Shown here: positions 16,705-25,792 of the stretch, in pieces
How positions within the stretch are numbered: position 1 is the stretch's first letter
How the letters are laid out: each line of letters begins with the position of its first letter
Notes under the pieces: generated by a model
What the model was told of the DNA's origin: nothing
The model's database searches: none
What the model saw: the letters and a program-made list of their open reading frames with translations, nothing else
Position numbers and translations under genes: made by a program
Assembly (NCBI GenBank): GCA_018821535.1
Contig: JAHJLV010000027.1
Span: 119,309-183,308, forward strand
Source of the DNA: Pseudomonadota bacterium
Lineage (GTDB): Bacteria; Desulfobacterota; Desulfobacteria; Desulfobacterales; Desulfobacteraceae
Length of the DNA: 64,000 nucleotides
Direction of reading: 5' to 3'

Positions 16705-18649
16705 ATGGATAAAGCAGCGTTCCTGTTTTATGGGTGCTGTAACCGCCCAGCCTGTTGACCTGATCTTTAAACGATTTTGTCTGTATGGTTTCAAGCAGCA
16801 CCTGAATTTTAGGGGTATCAAAAAACCGCTCCGGTATGACCAGATCATAGGATTCAGTTACCACCGGAATAAAATCAAGATCAAGCGCCCGTGCCGCAGC
16901 ATGAATACCAAGGCCCGCATCTGCGCGGCCGGAAAGCACACTGACCGCAACAGACATATGGGTGTATTCATCATTTTCATAGCCCCTGATCTCCCCGGGT
17001 TCCATGCCAAGCACTTTTAATTTATAATCAAATAAAATCCGGGTGCCGGATCCGGGCTGACGATTGATGAACTGCAGCCCTTTATCTTTTAAATCCGCAA
17101 TGCTCTGAATATGTTTGGGATTGTGTTTAGGCACGATCAACCCCTGGTCCCGCATCACCAGATTGATCAGATACACCTTTTGATCCGGCAGATATTTTTT
17201 GATATAGGAAATATTATAACTGCCGTCATCCGGGTCCAGAAGATGGGCTCCGGCAAGATGACAGGCCCCTTTTTTAATGGCCATCAACCCGCCCATGCTG
17301 CCGACATGACTGGAGGATATACTAATGGCCCCGTTCACCTGCCGGATATGATCGGCTAAAAGATCCAGGGTATTATCATGGGATCCGGTAATGACAATGG
17401 TGTTTTCAATTGACGACAGGGGCCGCAAAAGTGTTGCCAAAACCTGTTCATTCTGAGAGATGCCCTCAACATTTTTGGGGATTCGGATCACTGCATCGGC
17501 TTTTGTCAAGGTGGTGATATTGCCCGCACCCCGGGGCAGCTGGGACGATATCAGATTGCCGTCAACAGATCCCAGTTTTACCCTTAAAAATTCCTCCTGC
17601 CCCAATTTGGAAGCAATTTTCCGGGCACAGCTCACCTCAACCCGGGTCAGCTCCAGCAGGGGACGGTTCTGCATATTCAACAGCAGCGGGCCTGCAAACT
17701 GTTCAAAGGCAACAATGGCGGATACCGGATACCCTGGAATCCCGAAAACCGGCTTGCCGGATAATTTTCCGAACATCACAGGTTTTCCCGGCATCATGGT
17801 CACCCCGTGGACATACAGTTCACCTGAATCCTGGATCACCGGTTTTGCAAAATCTTCAGACCCCGCAGACGAGCCCCCGATAATACAGATCATGTCATAT
17901 GCCTGTTCAGATGCATCCTTCACCGCTTTTTTTATGGTCTCAAGATCATCCTTGAGCATGGGGGCGATTTCAAACACGGCCCCGTGATCCGTGCACAGTG
18001 CCCCTAACACATGGGAATTGGATTCCACCACGTTTCCGGGTGTCATCTGATTCACCTCAATATCCTGCCACTGCACCAGCTCAGATCCGGTCGGGATGAT
18101 CAGAACCTTTGGCTGCGCATACACCTGAACCTTGAATATGCCGCCGGAAAGCAGAGCTCCCATGCAGTAGGCATTGATCTGATGCCCCCTGGGGAACAGC
18201 AGTTCAGTGGCCACAATATCCTCGCCCATTTTTCTGACATTCTGCCAGGGAAAAACCGGGGCTTCTATTTCAATGGTATGTTCATCCAGAATCTGGATAT
18301 GTTCAATCATGATGACCGCATTGGTGTTTTCCGGCATCACATGCCCGGTATTGACCCAGAATGCATTCTTTCCGGGAAAAAGACGGATAGGAGACTCTTC
18401 ATTTGCGCCAAAGGTATTTTTTGCATCAAGCGCAATCCCGTCCATGGCAGCTGCATGAAAATTAGGGGACGAGATGGCTGCGATGGCAGGTTTGGCAAGC
18501 ACCCTGTCTTTGGCATCCACCACATCAAGGGTCTGTATCCGGGTTTTATAGTCTTTAAAATGATCAAAGAGGATTTTTCTGGCCTCCTCAATGGTTTTCA
18601 TTTCCAGATATACATTTCGTTTAGATGATATTTGTTTTTTCGAACTCAT
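16703..18649 (-). CDS. MoeA-type molybdopterin molybdenumtransferase fused to PBP-like domain
   Basis: A 648-residue fusion. Residues ~15-410 are MoeA: MDGIALDAKN, MPENTNAVIMIEH, the IPTGSEL motif, a GGSSAGSEDF active-site loop and MMPGKPVMFGKLSGKPVFG. MoeA inserts the metal into adenylylated molybdopterin. Residues ~420-645 form a periplasmic-binding-protein-like domain (TGSHDNTLDLLADHI, FINRQPGSGTRILFDYKL, GLGIHAAARAL, LVIPERF), as in other MoeA/LysR-substrate-domain fusions. With no signal peptide it should act in the cytoplasm, perhaps sensing oxyanion or cofactor. It is the third gene of dapL-moeA-moeA-PBP, 30 bases after the second. The start is uncertain: 18601 (MKTIEEARK) would match the neighbouring MoeA better. 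Confidence 0.9.
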   Translation of the reverse strand: MSSKKQISSKRNVYLEMKTIEEARKILFDHFKDYKTRIQTLDVVDAKDRVLAKPAIAAISSPNFHAAAMDGIALDAKNTFGANEESPIRLFPGKNAFWVNTGHVMPENTNAVIMIEHIQILDEHTIEIEAPVFPWQNVRKMGEDIVATELLFPRGHQINAYCMGALLSGGIFKVQVYAQPKVLIIPTGSELVQWQDIEVNQMTPGNVVESNSHVLGALCTDHGAVFEIAPMLKDDLETIKKAVKDASEQAYDMICIIGGSSAGSEDFAKPVIQDSGELYVHGVTMMPGKPVMFGKLSGKPVFGIPGYPVSAIVAFEQFAGPLLLNMQNRPLLELTRVEVSCARKIASKLGQEEFLRVKLGSVDGNLISSQLPRGAGNITTLTKADAVIRIPKNVEGISQNEQVLATLLRPLSSIENTIVITGSHDNTLDLLADHIRQVNGAISISSSHVGSMGGLMAIKKGACHLAGAHLLDPDDGSYNISYIKKYLPDQKVYLINLVMRDQGLIVPKHNPKHIQSIADLKDKGLQFINRQPGSGTRILFDYKLKVLGMEPGEIRGYENDEYTHMSVAVSVLSGRADAGLGIHAAARALDLDFIPVVTESYDLVIPERFFDTPKIQVLLETIQTKSFKDQVNRLGGYSTHKTGTLLYP

Positions 18650-18679
18650 GTTTTAAATGCCTGTTTGAAAACTGATTTT

Positions 18680-19906
18680 TTATAAAAGAATAACATCCAC
18701 CAGGGTATCTTTTTCAAGGCCTTCCACATCCTCGCCGATCTCCAGCAGCCCGTCGGCAAAAATCATGGTTCTGATCAGGCCGGACTTGCCCAGAACCGGA
18801 ACCACCTGCTGCTGTCCGTCCTTTTCTTCAAGCAGCACCCGGACAAAATCCCGTCGCCCCTGGGCAGAGGACAGATTCCGGGTCAGCCTGCCGCGAACCT
18901 GTATCCGGGGACGCTGTTTTTTTAATCCCTTGATATGATCCAGGAACGGAACCACGGCAATCTTGAATACCACCATGGCCGAAACCACCTGTCCCGGAAG
19001 GCCCCATACGGGCTTGTTCCCTGATTTTGCAAGAATGGTGGGTTTACCCGGACTGACCGATATGCCGTGAAACAGCACCTGGGTGTCAACAATTTTGGAC
19101 AGAACATCAAGGGTATAATCTTTTGCCCCCACAGAACTGCCCCCGGAAATCAGGACCATGTCGGTTTCCTCAAGGGCCTTTTCCAGCGCCGTTTTCATGG
19201 CTGCCGGGTCATCCTTGATAATCCCGTAAGACACGGGAATCGCATGGGCCTCGCGAATAAACCCTGCAAGGGAATACGAATTGATATCCCTTATTTTCCC
19301 GGGTCCGGGCGGTTCATTGATGGCAATGATTTCATCTCCTGTGGAAATAATCCCCACTTTGGGAATCTGATACACCTCCAGGGTCTCGAACCCGAGACCT
19401 GCAATCAGGCCCTGCTCCTGGGGACGGATAAATCTGCCCCGGGGCAGGACCACCTGGTTTTGTGCAAAATCCTCAGATGCATCAATCACATTCTGCAGCG
19501 GCGCAACACTTTTGTATATTTCAACAGACGTTTCATCAACAGCTTCTGTATGCTCCACCATGACCACGCTGTCCGCGCCTTCTGGAAGCATCCCGCCGGT
19601 GGAAATCTTTGCCGCCATACCCGGTTCAAGCACAAAATCCGGGACATCCCCCATCAGAATGGTTGCCTGAACATTGAGCCAGGCCGGACTGGACTCTGAT
19701 GCCCCGAAGGTGGCGTCTGCCGCCAGGGCATACCCGTCCATGGTTGCCCGCCGGAACCCCGGCAGATCAGACAGGGCTGCCACATCCCGGAAAAGCACCC
19801 TTGAATACGCATCTTTCACATGAATGGTTTCAGATTCAAGCGCAAAAAATTCCCTTCGCAGTTCCAGCACTTCTTCAAGGGTTTTTACTTTGAAAAACTG
19901 ATTCAC
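18680..19906 (-). CDS. moeA: Molybdopterin molybdenumtransferase MoeA
   Basis: A 408-residue single MoeA of standard length. Motifs: [11 protein letters not shown] (N-terminal), [14 protein letters not shown], the GIISTGDEI strand, the catalytic-site loop [13 protein letters not shown], and [29 protein letters not shown]. It catalyses metal insertion into MPT-AMP for molybdenum or tungsten cofactor. It overlaps dapL by four bases (ATGA), so is translationally coupled to it. Only 30 bases separate it from the second, fused MoeA, giving two MoeA active sites from one transcript. Confidence 0.93.
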   Translation of the reverse strand: MNQFFKVKTLEEVLELRREFFALESETIHVKDAYSRVLFRDVAALSDLPGFRRATMDGYALAADATFGASESSPAWLNVQATILMGDVPDFVLEPGMAAKISTGGMLPEGADSVVMVEHTEAVDETSVEIYKSVAPLQNVIDASEDFAQNQVVLPRGRFIRPQEQGLIAGLGFETLEVYQIPKVGIISTGDEIIAINEPPGPGKIRDINSYSLAGFIREAHAIPVSYGIIKDDPAAMKTALEKALEETDMVLISGGSSVGAKDYTLDVLSKIVDTQVLFHGISVSPGKPTILAKSGNKPVWGLPGQVVSAMVVFKIAVVPFLDHIKGLKKQRPRIQVRGRLTRNLSSAQGRRDFVRVLLEEKDGQQQVVPVLGKSGLIRTMIFADGLLEIGEDVEGLEKDTLVDVILL

Positions 19907-21129
19907 TTCAACGCCTTTTTCAGTCTTTCCATGGCCGTTTCCACCTTTTCAAGGCTGTTGAATGCACTGATCCGGATATAAGAATTTCCGCACCGGCCAA
20001 AACCGCCGCCTGGTGTGCACACCACAGATGCCTTTGTCAAAAGCAGATCAAAGAACTCCCAGGAATCCCTTCCTTTCCCGTCGATCCAGATATATGGCGC
20101 ATTTTTCCCGCCCACATAATCAAACCCCAGATCTGCCACGGTTTTTCTGATCACATCCGCATTATTCAGATAATATGCAATCTGTTCTGCAACCTGCTTT
20201 TTTCCCTCGGGAGAATACACCGCCTCGGCAGCTTTCTGAACCGGATAAGACACCCCGTTGAATTTTGTGGTGTGCCGCCGGTTCCACATGGCATGCAAAG
20301 AGACTTTTGCACCGGTTGAATCATAGATCATGCAGTCTTTTGGCACCACGGTGAACCCGCAGCGCGTGCCGGTAAACCCGGCGGTTTTTGAAAAGCTTCG
20401 AAATTCCACTGCCACCTGTCTTGCCCCTTCAATCTCGTAAATGGATCTGGGCAGTTCATCCTCCCGGATAAAGGCCTCATAGGCTGCGTCAAATAAAATC
20501 AAAGCCTTGTTTTCCCTTGCATAATCCACCCACACCTTAAGGTCCTGCTTTGTGGCTGTGGATCCTGTGGGATTGTTGGGAAAACACAGATAAATCAGGT
20601 CTACGGGTTCTTTGGGAAGCTGCGGAAGAAAATTATTTTGTTTTTCACAATCCAGATACACAATGCCTTCATATCTGCCATCAACATTTTTCCCGGTTCT
20701 GCCTGCCATGACATTGGTGTCCAGATAAACCGGATAGACCGGGTCTGGAATGGCGATTTTGATGTCCCCGGCAAACAGCTCCTGAAAATTTCCACAATCG
20801 CATTTGGCCCCGTCACTGACAAAGATTTCATCTGCGGCAACATCACAGCCCTTATCCTGAAAATCATTTTTTGCAATGGCCTGTCTTAAAAACTCATAGC
20901 CCTGTTCCGGACCATATCCCCTGAAACTTTTATCCAGGGCCATTTCCTCCACTCCCTGATGAAAGCCTTTGATTATCGCAGGGGCAAGGGCGCAGGTCAC
21001 ATCCCCGATCCCCAGACGGATAATGTCTGCATCAGGATTTTTCTTCTGATAGTCATTCACTCTTTTTGCAATATCACTGAAAAGGTACGATGCTTTTAAT
21101 TTACTGTAATTATCATTTGCTCTGATCAT
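19903..21129 (-). CDS. dapL: LL-diaminopimelate aminotransferase
   Basis: A 408-residue fold-type I PLP aminotransferase. It converts tetrahydrodipicolinate directly to LL-diaminopimelate for lysine and peptidoglycan. DapL-typical sequence includes the N-terminus [28 protein letters not shown], the [14 protein letters not shown] loop, [32 protein letters not shown] and the PLP lysine in [15 protein letters not shown]. The single-step pathway is typical of many anaerobes, chlamydiae and plants. GGAGG lies just before ATG 21129. It heads the operon with two moeA genes, which is functionally unexplained. Confidence 0.95.
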   Translation of the reverse strand: MIRANDNYSKLKASYLFSDIAKRVNDYQKKNPDADIIRLGIGDVTCALAPAIIKGFHQGVEEMALDKSFRGYGPEQGYEFLRQAIAKNDFQDKGCDVAADEIFVSDGAKCDCGNFQELFAGDIKIAIPDPVYPVYLDTNVMAGRTGKNVDGRYEGIVYLDCEKQNNFLPQLPKEPVDLIYLCFPNNPTGSTATKQDLKVWVDYARENKALILFDAAYEAFIREDELPRSIYEIEGARQVAVEFRSFSKTAGFTGTRCGFTVVPKDCMIYDSTGAKVSLHAMWNRRHTTKFNGVSYPVQKAAEAVYSPEGKKQVAEQIAYYLNNADVIRKTVADLGFDYVGGKNAPYIWIDGKGRDSWEFFDLLLTKASVVCTPGGGFGRCGNSYIRISAFNSLEKVETAMERLKKALK

Positions 21130-21283
21130 AAAAATTCCTCCACATCCAGAATAAAAACTCAGGTTTAAACATAAATATGTCTGATGTTTATCATTTTTTT
21201 CTGAGAAACGCCAATACAGTCTCTCCCATATTTATAAATCAGGATTGTCAAGGTCAGTATGCCAGCATCCTCAATGCAGGCAT

Positions 21284-21673
21284 TCAGAGAATGCTTTTTG
21301 TTATTTTTGCAGTGGCGATGATCTTATCCTTGACCATAGCAGTGACTTCAATAAAACAAAGCCGTCTGCCCAGACGGATAATTTTTGAATTAAATTCAAC
21401 AATATCTTTGAGCTTTGCCGAAGACATCACTGACACCTGGATATCATGGGTGACCGCTTCAGTTTTATCATCAAGAAGACTTAAAAGCCCGGCATATGCA
21501 CATACGTCACACAGAAAATAAATCACACCGCCGTGGAATGCGCCTGCAGGATTCAAAACGTTCCGGGAAACCTCTATCGAAAATGTTCCGGCACCCTCTT
21601 TGGTATTAATGGATCGAACACCAAGATATTGGTGCAATGGATGATTTATAACTTTCTGGATTCTCTGGTTCAT
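21284..21673 (-). CDS. PaaI-type hotdog-fold thioesterase
   Basis: A 129-residue hotdog protein. NPAGAFHGGVIYFLCDVCAYAG is the signature helix of PaaI-like acyl-CoA thioesterases: the N-x-x-G-x-x-HGG pattern is complete, with an acidic residue in the following helix. These enzymes hydrolyse aryl- or acyl-CoA esters to free CoA. It stands alone between dapL and the EndoQ-helicase gene and is transcribed divergently from the latter. The substrate is not assignable. Confidence 0.85.
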   Translation of the reverse strand: MNQRIQKVINHPLHQYLGVRSINTKEGAGTFSIEVSRNVLNPAGAFHGGVIYFLCDVCAYAGLLSLLDDKTEAVTHDIQVSVMSSAKLKDIVEFNSKIIRLGRRLCFIEVTAMVKDKIIATAKITKSIL

Positions 21674-21756
21674 TGCAATTCAGTCCTCTATATTTTTCAA
21701 GGTATTATTTCATATGGATAATTTTGATGTTTATCAGCCAGACAATCCTTAAGCAA

Positions 21757-21769
21757 GTGCATATTGCAC
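21757..21769. promoter_or_regulatory. Palindrome upstream of the EndoQ-helicase gene
   Basis: GTGCA-TAT-TGCAC is a perfect 5+3+5 inverted repeat 38 bases before the start codon of the nuclease-helicase gene. It could be an operator for a repair regulon; it is not a known LexA box. Confidence 0.3.
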
Positions 21770-21806
21770 GCACATAAAAATCCGGCGTTTTAATTCAGGA
21801 GAATTC

Positions 21807-24800
21807 ATGGTAAGGGTAAGCCTGAAACCAAAAACAGCAGACATAAGGACGGATGGATTCATGAAGTTTGCAGCAGATCTTCATCTGCACTCCAAATATT
21901 CACGGGCGACAGCTAAAAATCTTGATCTTGAAAACCTTTACCGTGCAGCTCAGATCAAAGGTGTTTTTCTGGTGGGCACCGGAGACTTTACCTATCCTGC
22001 ATGGATCAAAGAGATTGAAGAAAAGCTGGAACCGGCTGAACAGGGACTTTTTGCCCTGAAAAAAGAATTTGCCCGAAAAATCGACCAGACTGTTCCGGAA
22101 TCGTGCAAAAATCCTGTCCGGTTTATTCTTCAATCCGAGATCAGCAATATCTATAAAAAAGACGGCAGGGTGCGTAAAAATCACAACCTGATTTATTTTT
22201 CACAGATTGAAACCGTTAAAAAATTTAATGCCAGGCTGGATGCCATTGGCAATATCCGATCGGACGGACGGCCGATTCTGGGGCTGGATGCGGCAGATCT
22301 TCTGGCGCTGATGCTGGAGATTGATGACACAGGAATGTTCATCCCGGCCCATATCTGGACACCCTGGTTTTCTTTGTTCGGGTCCAAATCCGGTTTTGAT
22401 TCCCTGGAAGCATGTTTTGGAGAACTGACAAAACATATTTTTGCCGTTGAAACCGGTTTGTCCTCTGATCCGCCCATGAACTGGCGGGTGGCTGACCTGG
22501 ACCATGTCAGCCTGATATCCAATTCCGATGCCCATTCTCCGGGATATCTGGGCCGCAATGCAACGGTTTTCAATACCGACCCGGGGTTTGAAAATATCCG
22601 CACTGCCTTAAAAACAAGGAATCCTGAAACCTATCTGGGAACCCTGGATATGTACCCGGATCAGGGAAAATATCACTATGACGGGCACCGGAACTGCGGC
22701 ATCAGCCTGAACCCGTCCCAGACCCTGGAAATAAAAGGGCTGTGCCCTGAATGCGGCAAACCCCTGACCTGCGGGGTTCTGTACCGGGTACAGGAACTGG
22801 CCTGCCGGCCCCAGGGTTTTGTGCCAGACCACCGGCAGGGGTTTTCACATCTTGTGCCGCTGTCTGATATTCTGTCGGAGATCTTCAGTGTCGGACCCCA
22901 TACCAAAAAAGTGACTGCCCATTACCAGAAGGCCATAGAACTGCTGGGGCCGGAATTGTCCATCCTTCTGGACCTGGAACTTGCAAAAATAGAATCCGCA
23001 GGTATTCCCATGCTGCCCGAAGCCATTGATAAAATGCGCAACGGCGATATCCGCATTGATCCCGGATTTGATGGTGAATTCGGGAAAGTGGGCATTTTCT
23101 CAAATTCAGAAAGAGATACACTCAAAGGGGAAAAATATTTTCTGTTCACGGATGTTTTACCCAAATCCGGAGAAAAAAAATCACAGGCCAAAAAGCAAAC
23201 CCGGCCCGCAGCTTTGCCCCAGAAAACAGCTGACAGCACAAAAAAGCCAACAGAAAAACCGCCTGCTGACACAGACCTGCTCAGCGGATTGAATCCGGAA
23301 CAAAGAAAAGCTGTGATGTCCCAAAGCCTGCGGACAATGATCCAGGCCGGACCCGGCACCGGAAAAACCAGAACACTGACAGCCAAAATTGCCTGGCTGA
23401 TCACCAGAAAACAGGTGCCACCGGAAAAGATTCTGGCCCTGACCTTTACCAACAAAGCTGCACGCCAGCTTGAGGAAAGAATTGCAGCCTGCATGGCCCC
23501 CTCAACGGGCAGGGTCTTTGCCGCCACATTTCATTCATTCTGCCTCTCGTTGCTCAAAACTTACAGCACCCCAAAAATTTTAATTGCCGGAGAAATGGAG
23601 CGGCGCTGGCTTCTGCAAAATGCCCTGAAAGATGAGAAAAAGAAAACCAGGCTGTCCCGGATTGACACCTGGATTTCCCTGTGCAAGCAGCAGTTGTGCT
23701 CCTGTGATGATGATCCGGCACCTGTGATCGGCCCTGAAAATGCCATTGCATTCAAACCGGTTTACAAAAATTATGAAAAGCTGTGCCGCGAGCATGGTCT
23801 TGTGGATTTTGAAGACCTGATATTCAAAACCGTTGCGCTTCTGGATTCAGATGCCCATGTTCTGAAAGCGGTTCAAAAGGCCTATCCCCATGTATTTATC
23901 GATGAATATCAGGATCTTAATTTTGCCCAGTACAGCCTGGTCAAAAAACTCTGCCCTGAGGCACACATCACGGTGATCGGCGATCCGGACCAGTCCATCT
24001 ACGGATTCAGAGGATCGGACAATATTTATTTTAAACAGTTTGCACAGGATTTTCCCGGGTGCGAATCCATCGAACTCACCCGTAATTACCGATCCACCCA
24101 GATGATTCTGGATGCCTCTTTCCAGATGATCACGCAACAGAATTCAAACACCGAAAAAACCCGCATCATTGCAAGGGATAACACTCGCCGCCAGTTGATC
24201 ATAAAAGAATGCGCCACGGACAGATCAGAAGCGGTCTCCATTGCACGGATGATTGAGCGCATGGTGGGCGGCACCTCATTTTTTTCAATGGATGCAGGGC
24301 GGGTTACAGAAGAGGGCATCGACTATGCGTTCAGCGATTTTGCCGTGTTGTGCCGGACCCGAAGACAATGCCGGATCTTCCAGGAGGCCTTTGAAAAAGA
24401 AGGCATCCCCTGCCGGAGTGCAGACCGGCAAAAACTGTTTGAACCCAAAGGGATTCAGCAGTTGATCTTTCTTTGCCGCATGCTGGCCGAGAACACTTTT
24501 TCAAAAAAAATAAACTCCCCCCTTGACCAGGCCATGTGCAAGGACATTTTTGGCAGTGTTCAAAAAGCTGCGACTGCCATAAAAGCTGCAGGCCATGATC
24601 CTCTGCTGCCTGGGCCGGATCATGAAAACACAATGATCTGTGCAGTTGCCCGCATCTGTCAGGCCGCGGGTCTGGAAGACATCATGACATCAGATGAAAA
24701 ACACCGGATCGCCTATGAGAAAATTCTTTCCATTGCCGGACAGCATCAGGATCTGGGCAGCATGATGAATGCGCTGCACCTGGATCAGGATGCCGACGTC

Positions 24801-25160
24801 ATTGGCCTGAACACCCAGGATGTTTCCCTGATGACCATTCATGCGGCCAAGGGCCTGGAATTTGCAGTGGTGTTTATTGCAGGCTGTGAACAGGGACTAA
24901 TCCCCTATCTGCCGCACGCAGGCGGCCCTGTGGATATCGAAGAGGAACGAAGACTGTTTTATGTAGCCATGACGCGGGCCATGGATATCCTTTGCCTGAC
25001 CTATGCTAAAAAAAGAACCCTGTTCGGCACCACTGAAGAACGGCACCGATCCATATTTATTGATGATATTGAAACAAACCTGACAAAACTGGAAAAAACC
25101 GTTTTCCAGCCAAAACCCCGAAACCGGGAACAACAGCTTGAGCTGTTTCCGGATGCTTGA
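21807..25160 (+). CDS. EndoQ-like PHP nuclease fused to UvrD-type DNA helicase
   Basis: An 1117-residue fusion. Residues ~19-430 are an EndoQ-like PHP domain: metal-binding DLHLHSKYSRAT (His 26, His 28), LQSEISNIYKKDGRVRKNHN, ISNSDAHSPGYLGRNAT, and the zinc-binding CPECGKPLTCGVLYRVQELA. EndoQ cuts DNA 5' of deaminated bases such as hypoxanthine and uracil. A Lys/Pro-rich linker (~455-490) leads into an SF1A helicase: Walker A GPGTGKT (Lys 520), FIDEYQDLN, GDPDQSIYGFRGSD, LTRNYRSTQ, MTIHAAKGLEFAVVF and RRLFYVAMTRA. The helicase could open DNA after nicking, allowing one-protein excision of damaged strands (inference). AGGAG four bases before ATG 21807 fixes the start. Confidence 0.9.
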   Translation: MVRVSLKPKTADIRTDGFMKFAADLHLHSKYSRATAKNLDLENLYRAAQIKGVFLVGTGDFTYPAWIKEIEEKLEPAEQGLFALKKEFARKIDQTVPESCKNPVRFILQSEISNIYKKDGRVRKNHNLIYFSQIETVKKFNARLDAIGNIRSDGRPILGLDAADLLALMLEIDDTGMFIPAHIWTPWFSLFGSKSGFDSLEACFGELTKHIFAVETGLSSDPPMNWRVADLDHVSLISNSDAHSPGYLGRNATVFNTDPGFENIRTALKTRNPETYLGTLDMYPDQGKYHYDGHRNCGISLNPSQTLEIKGLCPECGKPLTCGVLYRVQELACRPQGFVPDHRQGFSHLVPLSDILSEIFSVGPHTKKVTAHYQKAIELLGPELSILLDLELAKIESAGIPMLPEAIDKMRNGDIRIDPGFDGEFGKVGIFSNSERDTLKGEKYFLFTDVLPKSGEKKSQAKKQTRPAALPQKTADSTKKPTEKPPADTDLLSGLNPEQRKAVMSQSLRTMIQAGPGTGKTRTLTAKIAWLITRKQVPPEKILALTFTNKAARQLEERIAACMAPSTGRVFAATFHSFCLSLLKTYSTPKILIAGEMERRWLLQNALKDEKKKTRLSRIDTWISLCKQQLCSCDDDPAPVIGPENAIAFKPVYKNYEKLCREHGLVDFEDLIFKTVALLDSDAHVLKAVQKAYPHVFIDEYQDLNFAQYSLVKKLCPEAHITVIGDPDQSIYGFRGSDNIYFKQFAQDFPGCESIELTRNYRSTQMILDASFQMITQQNSNTEKTRIIARDNTRRQLIIKECATDRSEAVSIARMIERMVGGTSFFSMDAGRVTEEGIDYAFSDFAVLCRTRRQCRIFQEAFEKEGIPCRSADRQKLFEPKGIQQLIFLCRMLAENTFSKKINSPLDQAMCKDIFGSVQKAATAIKAAGHDPLLPGPDHENTMICAVARICQAAGLEDIMTSDEKHRIAYEKILSIAGQHQDLGSMMNALHLDQDADVIGLNTQDVSLMTIHAAKGLEFAVVFIAGCEQGLIPYLPHAGGPVDIEEERRLFYVAMTRAMDILCLTYAKKRTLFGTTEERHRSIFIDDIETNLTKLEKTVFQPKPRNREQQLELFPDA

Positions 25161-25184
25161 AAATGAATCGCAGAACAGTTCAGT

Positions 25185-25781
25185 TTAAAGCTTTTTTTTT
25201 ATAAGCGTCTGATAGTCGGAAAAATTCATAATACTGGTTTTTTTTGAAAAACCGGCCGGAGGAACGCCTATTCCCTGTATGAATCGTGTCCAGAAATTTA
25301 CCTGTGCTATTGTGCTTGAAATCACGACAAATTCTTTTTCTGAAAAAAACGCTTTCATCTTTGCAAGTATCTTTTCGTCAAGTTTTATCGGCGTTGCGGT
25401 TATTGACCGTGTAAATAACAAGGCTGTTTTTTCTTCTTCTGAAAAGGTGCTTATCTCTTCCAGTGAATATTTTTCCTGAATCGCTTCTATCTCTTTTTCA
25501 GTAATCCCGGCTTTTGAAAATTCACTTGAATTCATATCAATACAAAACGGACAGGACGCCATGAAAGAAACCTGCATCCGGATTAATTGAAGCAGTCTTT
25601 TTGTTGCCCTGCCTTCATCATGTGCCACCAGAGCTTCCATAAGGCCCGCGCCTATTGCAGCCTTTGGGTACCAGGTCAATATCCTTGCGGCCAGTAATTT
25701 TTTACCGACTTTCTTTTCTGCAAACCTGATGGCTGTTTTTAAAATGAATGGAATGCGCCCGGGCGGATTGATATATGCCAT
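25185..25781 (-). CDS. Carboxymuconolactone decarboxylase / AhpD-like protein
   Basis: A 198-residue helical protein of the CMD/AhpD-like group. The core SFMASCPFCIDMNSSEF carries the CxxC pair expected of AhpD-type peroxidase partners. The residue where AhpD has its proton-relay His is Asn here, a variant seen in uncharacterised peroxidase-related family members. The second half (EEEKTALLFTRSITATPIKLDEKI) is also typical of this group. It probably acts in redox or peroxide handling, but activity is not certain. It is followed closely on the same strand by nothing, and lies 12 bases downstream of the broken restriction gene. Confidence 0.75.
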   Translation of the reverse strand: MAYINPPGRIPFILKTAIRFAEKKVGKKLLAARILTWYPKAAIGAGLMEALVAHDEGRATKRLLQLIRMQVSFMASCPFCIDMNSSEFSKAGITEKEIEAIQEKYSLEEISTFSEEEKTALLFTRSITATPIKLDEKILAKMKAFFSEKEFVVISSTIAQVNFWTRFIQGIGVPPAGFSKKTSIMNFSDYQTLIKKKL

Positions 25782-25792
25782 ATGAATACCTC

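Noticed and set aside
22922..23527. 201-codon minus-strand frame inside the EndoQ-helicase gene
   Set aside because: It is antisense to conserved motifs including Walker A and has no family features.
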